In this document: in pieces, positions 51,312-64,000 of the stretch | How the letters are laid out: each line of letters starts with the position of its first letter | Position numbering within the stretch: the stretch's first letter is position 1 | Assembly (NCBI RefSeq): GCF_019097595.1 | Contig: NC_080711.1 | Span: 10,245,428-10,309,427 of the forward strand | Reading direction: 5' to 3' | From: Hemibagrus wyckioides | Lineage: Eukaryota; Chordata; Actinopteri; Siluriformes; Bagridae | Length of the DNA: 64,000 nt | Position numbers and translations under genes: made by a program | Notes under the pieces: generated by a model | What the model was told of the DNA's origin: nothing | Database searches by the model: none | Seen by the model: the letters and a program-made list of their open reading frames with translations, nothing else

Positions 51312-54300
51312 GTTTTCAAACCTAAAATGTTGAATTATAGTTACAGGATCTTAATGATTATAATAAAAAAAGTCAAATGTGGCCACGGATTTTCATGATG
51401 TAATATATGAGATCTTCCTTCCTTCTTTCCTTCCTTGTTTTTTACAGAGAATTATGTGAGATTTATATATACTACATAATTTTACCTACTTTTGCTTTTT
51501 GTAGCACATTTTACACAACTCGTTTCCCTTACTCTTACTTCCTTTGATTATATCCCATCACTGAATGCTATAATAAAAAAACTTCCAGTTTAAGAGCAAA
51601 CATCAGCCATTTTTTATGACCCATAGCCAACGATCTTCTGATTAAAGCCATTTAAAGCCATTTTGGACCATTTAACAACACCTGAGATTCTCAGCAAGTT
51701 TTGAAGACTTTATGATAGGTATTTTTTCCATCACCCTTCATAAGCAAAGACTAATGAGTACACTGTAACCATCCTCACAAAGCGTCTGACCCAAAAGGTG
51801 CCTCGTTTTAAAGCCCTCTGTTTTTATGAACGGAAGCCCTGTGTTTGAAGTGTTGTGAGAAGCCACATGGTTGCTGAAAGCACTGTTAGCGGGTGGGAGA
51901 CGAGGGGGCCAACAACACACTTAAGCCTAATAATCATACATTACACACACAAACACACACAAACACACACACATATATTGCATACATCCGCAAAACATGG
52001 ACCAGGGCACCAGTAAATTGGACATTCCAGCATCTGTCTTCAGAGCTTTTACATAAGCTGCTTGTCACCTGAGGCAAGGGTTTTATCCCTCCATTTCTCC
52101 TCTCATCTAGTATTGTTAAATGACTTTGAGACTAGCATTTTACTCAGCCATAATGTTGGACTATAGAAAAGGTAAGAGTAATGAGAGAGACATTTCATTG
52201 CCTTGTCATGTATAACATCCTTTAGACGATCCATGAGGCTTGAGCACACTAATGTCACTACTGTGGCTAGAGCTTTATGACAGAAAGGTTGAACCCCTGA
52301 TTATCTGATCTTTCATTCAGCTTAAAAGGTATTATTATTATAATTAGGAAGTACAGGAAAACAAGTAGGAAATATAGTTATGAGAAAGGTTTCTAGATGT
52401 TTAAGGGGTTAAAAGTGTGATTAAATGATAAGGACTAGAATTTGTTTTATATGAGATATCTCAAACTAATATATTTCTATTTGATGAGCATGTTAAAATT
52501 TAGACATTTATACAAGTTATCAATTAATTTGCACATTAATGCAATAGCGTTTTAGCCGTAATTTATTTAATCTAATTTCCTATTGAGCTACATTATCAGT
52601 TGCTACTTCAGTAAACACATTTTTTAAAAGAAATCTAATGTAAATATTGGCTTGAAAACAACATCAACCCAGGATCATATAGATGATCAGTGTATCAGTT
52701 TGCAAACTGTGAACCGTATATGTAAGAATAAATGGTTTGGTCCATATATTTTGCTTAAGACAGAAAGAAAAACTTTGAACGAATCATGTTTTCTCATGTA
52801 TAAAACCACCATGATAACATGCCCTGTTGGCTTTCTGTAATATTAAATGAAACCTAATGAGCATGCAACCAATTTCAGTGGTTAGATACCTCCCCATATG
52901 TGTTTCGCTGCTTGTAGCAGCTTGTGTGCAGATGTTTCTGTATGCAGTGTTTGCTCAAGGCAGTTTTTAAAGCAAAATTGTGCACTGAGAATGGGCAACA
53001 TGTAGGCACCTCATTAGGAGGAGGCCCATCAGTCAGATGGCATCTTTTAAGTTACAGTAAGTGAAGTTAGAGCAAGGCTTCCTTACAGTCGCATCCTGTA
53101 TTTTCCTTATTAAAAACTTTTATATTAAACAGATTTTTGAAATGAAAATGTTGTTTGAGGTAAATCATTCAATCACATGGCGTTTCTTTTTTATGGTTCT
53201 TTGAATTCAGCCTGATTTATCAGTCACAGACAAACTCTATTAACTTATTTACTATCATATTAGAAAAAAAATGAATTGGTGAACATTTCTTCTCTGATTA
53301 TTAGTCAAAGAGCAGACATAAACCTAAAAACACACACATACACACACACGGACAGAGAAAAGGACACTACAATTTCCATCCTTCACTCGGTCCTGTGTGC
53401 TTTCCATTGACAGAGTAATAGTTGTGTAGCCTGGGATACCTTTTTGTGTGTTTAGTGTCGGTTTGTATACACACACTTGTGTGCTAAGGCAGTTAGCTGC
53501 ATGCTGTGAGACACACTTCAAGAGCTCTTGTTGGCAGTTAAGAAGCAGGGACGATTAGCTCGTTGGCGCCTGCTTTTGCCATGGCGCTTCTGTTGCCCAG
53601 CAGGTGAGGAAACTAACACGTACGCGCAGACACACATACAAACTCATGCAGGCTTTACAGCGTCAGGAATCACTTCACCTACGGCGCACTCTGTGCCAAG
53701 TCACACCCTGCAACATAACACGTGTGCTGTTTGATCGAGCAGACCTCATCGCTTGAGTAAAAGGGTTTGTACAGTTGCTGTTTTAGCTTTAGCGGTATGC
53801 TGTCGATCATGACATAAGTTGCACTATTTCACAGATACATGTACACACAAATCATTCCTGCAACATGCCATCTTTTCGATCTACATCTATTCCGTCTACA
53901 CTAATTTTGCACATAATGCTGAATACTCGATTCTGATTGGTCTGAACGCAAAAAGGTTTTTTTTTTTTTTTAAATAACAGCATTCTAATACATAATTATT
54001 TATATAGTAACAAGTTACACAGGAACTTCTTTATCTGGCATTTTTTGAAGGAAGTCTCAATGCTTTATAACTCTCACTGCTGTAAATCTAAGTTGTTGCT
54101 TTTTTACATGGGAAAGTCTTTAGGACAGAAGGCTTTGAGGTTTCTTGTTAACATGACAAGCTGTGTTTTTCTTGTCTTATTAACTTCAAGAGGGACTAAA
54201 GGAGAGGCTGGTGGGGGGGACTGGCTGTTCCAAGCTGTTGTAATGTAAGCGATAACAGGAACTAGCATTAACTATAAATTGATCAAATAATGTTAATATT

Positions 54301-55311
54301 AAATAGTCATTGTTGTCCAATTACTGTGGTATAAGAAGAACAAAACACTTTAGCTTATACTGTTATACTGATACTTCATCACACCACTCTGCTGGTGTTA
54401 ATGTTGTTGTAGCACCATGCCCTGATATGTTTTATTACTTCCTTTGTGCTTTCAACAATAGATACACTTTATATAATGATTTCTTTGATGCAAATGTAGT
54501 CTGTGTTTTCTATTATATTTCACCATGAAGTTTCGTATCACAGGTGAACCTTTCCCCTATGGTTATAAGAAATGTTCAGATAGAAAGCTGCATACTACAC
54601 TGGAGATGAGAAATGCAATTTCATCCATGATTAAACTTATCCTGAGCGTGGAAAGCCACATAGTGCTAAAAGTCAAAAAGCAGAGCATGATGTCATGGTG
54701 AAGAGGAAGAGTACTTCAGTCTCGCTGGAAATAACACAGGACTACAATTGCAATGGAGTTCTCTCTCTCTCTCTCTCTGTCTGTTTTTAAGAGATTGAGA
54801 GAGAGAGTACATGATTCATGTTTAAGAGGCTCAGACATTATGTTGAGACCTCCTAAGTTATACTTTTGAAAAAAGGTATCATAACCCTGAGGTGTTCAAG
54901 GAGTGCCGTCTAAATGCTTCTTTTAATGTTCATAAAATCTTTATAATTGTCAGATTCAGCCCAGACATTTAGTCTCATATACTGCACAACAAAACCAAAA
55001 GAAACCCTTGATTAAATGGATACAGTATGCAGTATGCATCATGTGCTGCTCAGGGGTTCCTTATTTTTTTCATTCTGTAATGCAGATGATTTAAAAACTA
55101 TATCCCATATATTAAATACAACAGTAGTAGCTGGCGGTTTAAAAACAGAGGAAGTATTGCTGTTTGTTATTGAAATATAGGTCTATGATTTTTCAGATTT
55201 TTTTTTTCTCTCTTGGTCTGGATTCCTGTTTAATTCTTGGTCTCATTTTATTAAAAAAAAAAAAAGAGCATCAGAAGAGTTAGTAAGTAAGAATTATTAG
55301 CTCCTAACCAC
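50461..55311. other. No gene recognised
   Basis: Intergenic AT-rich sequence holding a GA run (51279-51309), a TTCC-rich patch near 51416 and short CA runs near 51945. At 53578 a GCCATGGCG start context is followed closely by a donor-like CAGGTGAGG; see the findings. Nothing else is supportable. Confidence 0.55.
51279..51309. repeat. (GA)n microsatellite
   Basis: About 15 GA units. Confidence 0.93.
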
Positions 55312-55690
55312 CTAGCTAAATTTCACTGACAAAGTTATTGACATATAGCTAGCTAAATTTCACTAAACTTACTGACGTCTAGCTAGCTAAATTTCACTGA
55401 AGAGGTTACTGACGTCTAGCTAGCTGAATTTCACTGAAGAGGTTACTGATGTCTAGCTAGCTGAATTTCACTGAAGAGCTTACTGACGTCTAGCTAGCTG
55501 AATTTCACTGAAGAGGTTACTGATGTCTAGCTAGCTAAATTTCACTGAAGAGGTTACTGACGTCTAGCTAGCTGAATTTCACTGAAGAGGTTACTGACGT
55601 CTAGCTAGCTAAATTTCACTGAAGAGGTTACTGACGTCTAGCTAGCTAAATTTCACTGAAGAGGTTACTGACATCTAGCTAGCTAAATTT
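55312..55690. repeat. 37-bp minisatellite, about ten copies
   Basis: Units of 37 bp start CTAGCTAGCTGAATTTCACT and end GAAGAGGTTACTGACGT. The first two copies are diverged or shortened; the central ones differ by one or two bases, mainly CTGAA versus CTAAA, and TGACGT versus TGATGT. Each unit carries the palindrome CTAGCTAG, and most junctions create GACGTC. Confidence 0.95.
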
Positions 55691-58066
55691 AAAGTTTGAG
55701 CTTTTTTTTTCTATGTAAACCTCACCCATCCATACACTCACTGACTTCCTGTGAAGCTGTGTGTCCAGGCAGGATCCAAAATGACATATGAAAAGGCTGT
55801 TGTCCAATGAGCATTAATCTTTGCTTCCAATAAAACATAATCTGTCATAGGAGAAAACAGACATGACTGCAATATTGTAGTGAAGTATTTATTTTTAGTA
55901 CTGTATTCCACTAAGTGAGATTGATAATATGGAAGCACTGGTAAATATTTTAGCATCATTATACTGAAGTTTTGGGGTATTCTGGGTTTCCCATGTAATC
56001 TTCGTCTCTGATTTAAAATAAAAGTATTTTAAATATTTGGTAGATACACAGTAGATACTTGGATACTTAATCTGGTAAATGTGGAAAAATGAAACTAAGT
56101 ATAACATTACACCCTGAGCTACCTGGATGAAAAAAAACAGAGTGGTGTTGATGACTTAAACTTTATGCTACGAGCTGTATTTGTCTGCCCCTCTCCCTGC
56201 CCGCACAGCTGCTTGGCGTAAGCATGGCAGCACTCCTGCTTTGATAACCTCCTCACGTTCCAGACAAATAACAGGGTGAGTGAGGGGGAGAAATCAGCCA
56301 TTTTAGAGCCACCTTGGCTTTGGTGGAGACGTCTATAAATGTCTGTCATTAGCACCAAGGTAAATTCAACCCTAGCAATTACAGGTGCCCACCGAAGCCA
56401 TCCTTAGACTAATATATACAGATGGTGACCATGGCTAGATGAAAAGTGGGAGCATAAGTCCTTGTGTTCCTAGATGATTTAGACAGTGGTTGATCATCTT
56501 TTTTGGTTAGATCTATGAATCTGTGGAAGGTTTTGATTGGGTTTATAAGAGCTGAGTCAGCAAGATGATATTAAAAAAACAACCAGATGAGCCAACCACA
56601 ATGTAAAACCGTGTAACATTTCACAAAAATATTCAAAGATTTGCATATGAATTATTCCACTAGACATTTATTTCTGCTTCTGTAAATTATGTAAAGATAG
56701 TACACCACTAACTGCTTACTTCAGCCAATCAAATCAACCCCTGGGACAAATTAGAGAGTGTCTAATGCCAGGCAAGTTACGATTAGCTTAGTGTTAGCGT
56801 ATAGGTTCATTTAGGTCTGTCCTTGTCTCTTGTGTTGGTTGGAGAGGTTTAGAGAGCAAGCAACAAGCCAGCAAAATGCTCAGCAGATCTAAATCTCTTT
56901 CTCAAGGATCTCGTCGAGTTTCTTTGCTCCCAGAATCTTTATAATATTGGCTCCTATTGATCATATAGTTCAACTTCTGTGTGGTCTGTTTGGTAATCCT
57001 AAAACATTCCTTGCCTAAAAGGAGATCTTTCATTACTTAAGCCCTGACTGGACAACTGCACACCATACTTAAAAGGACATATTCAAGGGACACCTACAAG
57101 AGATGCCCACCATCCTGGCACACCTGTACGCCACGCTGCGCCGGATGCCTGCTCTTCTTGAACCCAACACAAACACAGACTGCTGTAATGATTGGGCCCA
57201 AGTATCCTGAGCCAGGGCCACGGAGTCTGCTTGTGTGTATATGTGTGTGAGAAAGCCACCGGCAGAGCTCTTCCCCTGCCAGAATGTCCCAACCAAAGCA
57301 GTGTTTTTGGCGAAATGAAAGAGGACTCTAAGCTGGTTGGGCGGGGTGCAATTACAGGGTTGCTGGGTGTCTTCCTCACAGTTCACTGGCATCACAGAGG
57401 ATGCATAGAGCTTTTTACATTTTAGACATCCTTCTGTTCTACAGTCTATGATTTTAGGGGTCTCGTGACTATACCATGATCAGTTTGTGTCGCTTGATTA
57501 ATTACCTAGTTATGCAGCATTGCACAACATTGTCATGACAAGCGAACATATTTCTTACCAATATTTTGTACCTGATGACAGAAGACCAAACACATGTTTG
57601 AGATTTAGTCCCAAGAATAGAATTTAGGGGAAAAGGGTTAAAGTGTTAAGTGTCTTCATCTTCCCCATTTGGCAGCTGTCATATGATAGGGAACAGCTAC
57701 GTAGATAGTGGGTGGGAACTGGCAACGTACCAAAACTTGGGAAGCAAATTGGGCAAGAATATATAAATAAATAAAGCTATTTAGTTTCTACCTCTTGTGG
57801 AAAAGATTTGTGTTGAAGCCTTAGAAAAATGTGTCCTTTTACAGTGGGTTCCATATAGAAGCTAAACACGCATAGTTTCCCATGAAAGAAATTGTAGGAA
57901 TGTAGGAAATTTCATAACCAATTAACAGCAAAAAAAAGTATTGTGGTCAGAAGAGAAGGTAGAAAAAAGTTTCACTCATCAACATGCATGTGTGAAGCAG
58001 CTGATGTGGTTTAGCAGATCAGCAGAGATGAGGCAGAGAAAGGGAGGGCTATTCTTATAGCTGAGC

Positions 58067-58114
<48 letters not shown>

Positions 58115-59689
58115 CTGTAATTTGCTAAAGTGCTTGGGGAGAATGGAATGATTTTTTTTGTGTGGATTAATTTAATCTTCTCTCCACTTGATTATGTGTT
58201 TCAGGATGAGACAGAGCTTCCAAACACCTCCCTCTCAGGCCTTTTATTCTGAGCAGACCTGACAACTCGGCATAAATAACCATAGCTAATAGAATGAGAG
58301 TGAGTATGAAAATAAAAAAATCGGAAAAACCCTCAAACAATCCAACAAACAAAAATCTGTTTCATCACTGGCTTTTTCTGAGAACACTCACCAGTTCACA
58401 CTCACATACACATACCTTTCAAACAGTCTTTCCAAAGCCTTACTCCAGCTATCCAGTCTGTGACATTAGTGAGCCTTGCTACGCTTGTCAAATGCCTGCT
58501 TTGTGATTTCCTTCTATATTACCTGTATAGGTTTTTTGAATATTGTCTGATCATCCTGTTTTTTAATTATCCAAACCAATAAATCACAATCTGCACTTGT
58601 GTCCTCATGTCTTCATCCCTAACATGGACTTGTCAAGCCATGACAGCTCAGAGCCATGCATTTGGGTGAGCAATGACTACAGATTGTCACCATCCATGCC
58701 ATATTGGGAAACTCCACTAATCAGATATTGTTAGCCGTTTCTAGTCCTGTTTTTCCAGCATTTGCTATTTCTAGTTGCCTACAATGATGCTAAGCGACTT
58801 CAGTTTGACCAAACTGACACAAAACCATGAGATTTTATGATTGATCCAGTCCATAATGTCTTTAACCATGTGCATGAAAGCAATGGGACAGGGAACACCT
58901 CTTAACCCTAAACAGGGACAACCTATGGCAGCTCAGTTTAATTTAGAAGTTTACACTGGGTGTGGTTGGATTGAAGTGACTCAACATTGCTTTCTGTTAG
59001 CTGAGAAAAGGAAGTAACTTGACAGAATAGGCAGAAAACTGTCACTTCATGCCCTCATTGTGTTGGGCATCCATCTGGATAAATTCCTCACTGAGAGAAG
59101 AAGACGTGTCACAATTCAAGCCTTGTCACGATTTATTGTATTTTTTTTTTTTTTTACCATGGAGAAGGAGGCAATCCCCAATCCATACCTCATGCAGACT
59201 GACAAAACAAAACTGAACAATGTTAGTCAAAGCACAAAATCACATCCTGGTCTCACCACTGACACAACACCCATATATCTGTGCTATATATCGCTTTCAT
59301 ATGAGGTGGATCCATTAGGGAAAATTCCATCCTGTAATTCCAAATATTGAAAGTTTTTTTTGTCAGAGTGTGTGCCCTGCCCACTCATGGACCTCATTAG
59401 GTCTGATCTTTGATACCACTGATCTTATTTTGAAAGTCTATTTCCATCCTTACTAAAGTATAGCTATGTAGGTATATTTTTTTGAAATGAGATTGTCTTA
59501 TACCTTCACCATGGTTCTTTTTCTATTAGAATTAAGAGATCTATTAATTCTGTATTGGGTATTGGCACCCAAGTTACAGTGATACCTGTTACCCCTGGTG
59601 CCTTCTTCCATCCTAAAACAATTCAAACTGGCCACTGGAAGATGGAAAGCAAACCTCCAGTAATCAAGAATATTCAGTGATAATATACA
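55691..59689. other. No gene recognised
   Basis: Intergenic sequence with a GA run at 58070-58113. At about 56210-56275 an acceptor-like CCCGCACAG and a donor-like ACAGGGTGAGT bracket a 65-bp segment without coding sense. No exon could be supported. Confidence 0.55.
58070..58113. repeat. (GA)n microsatellite
   Basis: About 22 GA units. Confidence 0.95.
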
Positions 59690-59815
59690 TCCTGATCCGT
59701 CCCCCATCTTGCTGTATTCCAGGCATTTATCTAGAGCAATTTGTCATAGTGTACACAGATGATATTGTAATATATTCCACTTATCTGGATGGTCTTCCCC
59801 TAGACTAATAAACAT
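59690..59815 (+). mobile_element. Ty3/gypsy reverse-transcriptase scrap
   Basis: Around 59736 the plus strand reads EQFVIVYTDDIVIYSTYLDG. The YxDD box, hydrophobic flanks and IYS tail are those of Ty3/gypsy (Metaviridae) reverse transcriptases. Just upstream, AVFQAFI matches the block that normally precedes it, but the stretch between is deleted and out of frame. Only this piece of the pol gene is recognisable; no long terminal repeats were found. Confidence 0.75.
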
Positions 59816-60639
59816 AAACTCAGTGCCAATGACTTTGCAAAAGCTGATTAGATATTACAGTGAAAATGGAATGATACCGTATGAATGTCCTAAAGTGCTC
59901 ATTGTCTTTTTGAGTTGTGATACAGAACGCATGGCATGATTAAGGAAATTTCTTGTTATTTTTCCAGCTGAAAAAGCAACACTTGCAGTCACACAGTCAA
60001 AACAGTTTAAACCTTGGAGTCACAGAGGTCGGGAATACATTCCATTGTATTGGCCCGGCAGTAGACACACACACACATCTCACTGCTTTACTTTAAGTGT
60101 GCACTGTGAACGTTATAAGGCAGAAGAAAGAGTGAGAGAGTTGATGGAAAATATGACTGAGTCTGCTCTGCCAGCAACAACAGCACAGTAGAGGGACGAC
60201 AGGAACGAGGGAGTTAGAGAAATCTCTTCTTAAAGTGGGGGAAGGGTGGAATCTGGATTTTAGGAAGTAGAGATGCAAACGTGAAAATGGTCAGAGGGAC
60301 TGAGGTTTGAAAATATTTCCACTGAAGAAAATGGCTTACGATAACTTTGCAGAAATACATAGATAATAAAAAGCTCTGACTATTATATAATACAAAACTT
60401 AGAGTAAAACTATTTTGAGGAAAACATGAGGAAAAGATAAAATACTAGTTTGACATTTAGAAGTTATACTTATTTTTGGTCAGCTGAACTGGTAAAGTTT
60501 CTGTGGATTATGTTCTACATGGTTCTAAATGGTTTTCCAAATTCTAAGAATTCTATTCTACAAAGAAATAGTAAAATGTACACCTTTAGAAAAACATATA
60601 GAGTACTTTGGGTCAACTCTCAAAGAATTCTTGCATTCT

Positions 60640-61020
60640 TTGTATTCATGTCTCTATGAAGAACCCTCCAGCAGAGTTTCCATTTTAGATATGATGTAAA
60701 GAAGAACCCCTTTAAGAGGCTAAAAACTATCCAAAGAACCCTTAAGGAATCTTAAGGTGTATATTTTTTGTACCATTAAAGGATTTTAGTCTTGCAGTCA
60801 TGAATGACGTCAGTTTAGCAGTGTGAAAGCACAGTTTATCTCACATATAAAAAAAAAAAAAATCAAGAACACGCCCAGGTTCTTTGTCACTCTGGGAGAA
60901 CCCTTAGAGATTCTGTGTAGAGACCTGTAACAGTGGTTCCTTATATAAAGAGCCCTTGAAGAAACCTCAGGCATTAGGCATTTATCACAGTTCAGGTAGG
61001 AACCCTTATTTTTTGGTCAG
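60640..61020. repeat. Degenerate repeat rich in AGAACCCTT motifs
   Basis: Variants of AAGAACCCTT recur at about 60660, 60702, 60737, 60899 and 60999, mostly followed by T- or A-rich sequence. This looks like a decayed nonautonomous DNA element of a kind common in fish. Terminal repeats were not defined. Confidence 0.4.
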
Positions 61021-61667
61021 TATTTGGATCCTCAATTGTTCACAGCGTTAGAGCTTCAGAATGTTTCCATGTGCTCAATTAAAGAAATCTGTCCATGGCA
61101 CCTGACTGACTCATCAGCACTGTACAAGACCATTCCACATTCCACAGAGAGTCCCTGATTGAAAGAATGAATTAGATATAAGAATAAACCTTATATGAGA
61201 AAATATTTTTTCCTAATTACGAGCATGTGTTTTCATGCCGCCAGAAAAATATTCCCAGATCTCCAGATTCATTGCTCCAGTTGTTAGAATAATTCGCCAG
61301 GATCCTAGGCATCCTAGGAAAATTCCTACTATCTGTGTATCCAGTTTGAGATTCTCTGGCATTTTAGACTTTTTTTATCGAGAGTTTTCACAGTGCAACA
61401 AAGGTGAAAGCTGTCCAATATGGACACACCAATGTCTTTATATATTTTTACCAAGTTATTGAGTACAATTAAAATGTGGACCACATTTTGACGTAGGCTG
61501 ATACTTATGGTCACATTTTCATTGGTAATCACCTCTAAAATCTTCATTAGGGAAAACTAAACTTGAATGAAGTTACCATTGTTTTTCGGTGCCTGACCAG
61601 GTGCTGTATCATGACTAGGGGCTAAATCTGTTTTTGTCTCTTTTCACAACAAATATTCCTTCAACTG

Positions 61668-62020
61668 AATCAACTCAATTTTATTTGAATAGCACTTTTA
61701 ACTATGAACATTGTCACAAAAAGCTTTATAGGGATATACAAATTCAGAATAAAAATGATTTTATTTACTTTTATCACTAAGCAAGCCAGAGGTGTCAGTG
61801 GTAAGAAAAATCTCCCTAAAATGGTATGAGGTAGAAAACTTAATAAAAACCAGACTCAAAATGGACCCCATCCTCATCTGAGTGACACCAGATATTGTGA
61901 TTATAAATCATTTCCTTTCTATACTATCTGGTCAAGTGCAATTGTGTAACCAGGAGCTTTTGAGGCAGTGTGAGCATCATCGTCATTTCTGAATTCATTT
62001 TAGTTTTAACATAAAATCCT
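61668..62020 (+). repeat. Teleost interspersed repeat, longer copy
   Basis: The block starts CAACTCAATTTTATTTGAAT and continues AGCACTTTTAACTATGAACA, the same family as 32428-32525. Its following 250 bases (AGGTGTCAGTGG, GAAAAATCTCCCT) match the usual continuation of that family as I know it. Confidence 0.6.
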
Positions 62021-64000
62021 TCCTGCCAAATCCATCAAATAGTCAGTGAGCTATACACATGCTTGAGTTTAGACACAATGGAATTGCACCAACTCCACAA
62101 GATGTTTCACATTCAGCGAATCCTAAAGAATCAAACCAGACTGTATAGGAAAACCAAGGTGCACAAACGTTCCATGCATTCCATGCTACACACTGGAGAT
62201 GCTTTCTTAAGGGATTTTCAGATAGTGACATGTACATAACTACTTAAATTACCACTACTTGAAATATTTTCTTATAGGGAAAGACTTTTACATAAAATCT
62301 TCCTACAACTGGATAAACCAAAGAATAAAAAAATGGTGCTTGCTAAAGTTGTATGCTTTAGTCACTTTTTTTTTTTTTTGCAGTGTTACTGGTTAATGGT
62401 ATTCGCAAAAATAGTACTTAAATCTATATATATTTAATGCTATATGTATATTAGCTGATAAATTGTAAGTCATACAAAAACATGACATTTAACACATTTA
62501 ATACCAGGCAACAGGAGTCAAGTTTCCAAACCTTCTAAGTCTTTTACATTTTCACCATATTAAATGTATTCATAATCTTTTTACATCCTCAAACTGATAT
62601 CGGACTAACCACAGCTTCACCAGTTAGAAGGATAAAGCTGGTTTATTATCTTAAACCTAAGCAACTATTATCTGAATGCAGCACACTCGCGCACACACTT
62701 TCTTTCTAAGGCCTGCAGAATATACTTTGTCCAGACCTGCGCTCTGCTGGAAAAATGTCTCACAGAAAGTCATCGGCTGCTCCCTTCCCCCTTTCTGTGG
62801 TGTTCCAGTTGGGAAAATTAGTCAGAGAGTGAGCTCAGCCCCACGTCTGGAGAGCACATTACGTCCTCATGCTTAGGAGAAAGGAAAAAATGGAGTGGAT
62901 TGAAGACTGAGAGCAAATAAAATAATATAATTTTATATATATTTTTGCTTTTTATTTCCTTAAGAGAATTTTGACTGTGCTGTGTGTAAAGAATTGAAAC
63001 ACAATCACTTAATAATAGAAAGCACAACATGACAAATTCCATCATGATATGAAGGCACCAAGGGACCAATGCTTAACTGTATGCTTAGTGCAAGACTGAA
63101 AGGGATCAGGCTTTTTTGCTTTTGGGCGGCTAGCGCTGTGTTCTTCCCACACTGCTGCAGAAACTCTTCACTGTAGGTTTGCTTTTTAGCCTGACATCCT
63201 TCTCACCGCCCCTCACTGTGACTCATAATGGGACTATGTACACAACCTCTCTCTGGCATACAGCCCTGTTTATGGGGGCTTGTCCACATTGGTGAATATG
63301 CATAAGGGATAAAGGCAGGAACGAAGGACTTCCTCAGACTATCATTGTTTTAATGTATTAATTGGCAGATCCAACAGGCCATTGATCAGATTTTGTAGTG
63401 AATACATCTGGTCCTGCATGAACAGTTTTTCTTATACACAAATAAAATTTCCTCCCCAGTATCTCCTGTGCTGCTGCAGAGCTCTATGATGATTTGCCAT
63501 GCAAGCATTTGCTCCGCTATTAGAAATAGCTTACACTGTACTTACATTTTTTTTTGTTTCCTTACACATTATAAACCCAAGGACATCACAGGAAAGCAAG
63601 TTTGTTACGTTTCCTACTTATCCAGCAACCCTAGAAATATCATCTGCAGTAGTGTTATTTAATAATTAGAAGAAATGCAGTTTCCCCTTTTAGTTTCTGG
63701 GCAATTAAAGACCATGCTTATTTAACCGCTAGTGTGAGGCAGTTAGCATTGTAAGAATGACATCAAGTTTATTTAACAATAGTGAAATCAGAATTTATTG
63801 GTGATTAGAATAGATATCGTTAACCATGTGGCTAAAATACTATCTTCAATGTATTTTCAGAATAGAAGCTAATATGTTTATTTACAAGCAAATAAATTTT
63901 TGTCCAGCCAACCAGAACATCATGATATATCTGTGTATACTCTACTTTTCTAATGCTAGGTTGATTGAGTCAAAGCAAACGACCATCTGCATTTGTGTGT
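62021..64000. other. No gene recognised
   Basis: AT-rich sequence up to the window edge with a T-run near 62368. I see no exon, RNA gene or defined repeat. Confidence 0.55.

Noticed and set aside
56210..56275. Acceptor- and donor-like bracketed 65-bp segment
   Set aside because: No coding sense and no conserved neighbour; splice-like pairs of this quality are common by chance.

Overview
This window is vertebrate nuclear DNA, almost certainly from a ray-finned fish. The evidence is an AT-rich, intron-rich sequence, many Tc1-type DNA transposons and teleost-type interspersed repeats, and a type I collagen gene whose protein is fish-like. The repeat mix suggests an otophysan such as a catfish, but I cannot settle the species.

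Two protein-coding genes are supported, both on the minus strand. (1) The first coding exon of ppp1r9b (spinophilin/neurabin-2) lies at 12829-14190. Its GC-rich promoter lies near 15.5-15.8 kb. The rest of the gene, including the PDZ and coiled-coil exons, lies beyond base 1, so bases 1-12828 read as one long partial intron. (2) A complete col1a1 gene (pro-alpha1(I) collagen) runs from a TATA box at 44851-44857 to a poly(A) signal at 26944-26949. I placed 51 coding exons with GT-AG borders. They sum to 4,350 nt (1,449 residues plus stop) and stay in frame throughout. The helix counts to exactly 1,014 residues, and exon 33/34 is fused, as in other COL1A1 genes. The ppp1r9b-col1a1 order and orientation match the mammalian neighbourhood, but I see no sgca between them.

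Region by region: 1-12.8 kb is the ppp1r9b intron, with a near-intact DD36E (Incomer-like) transposon at 7530-8799 and an older Tc1 relic near 3.6-4.1 kb. 12.8-15.9 kb is the ppp1r9b 5' end. 15.9-26.3 kb is a dense transposon graveyard, with a MITE-like element, a retroposon with a perfect 15-bp target duplication, possible Harbinger remains, three terminal-repeat-bounded Tc1-type copies and a Tc1 nested inside another Tc1. 26.9-44.8 kb is col1a1. 44.9-64 kb has no recognisable gene; it holds a CpG-richer block near 46 kb, a 37-bp minisatellite at 55312-55690, a Ty3/gypsy reverse-transcriptase scrap near 59.7 kb and scattered repeats.

The most notable signals are regulatory and evolutionary. 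The collagen 5' stem-loop with its four-codon upstream ORF and the terminal 3'UTR block both look deeply conserved. The DD36E element is one stop codon away from an open transposase frame. The nested Tc1 gives a relative dating of two families. I found no wholly new biological system in this window.
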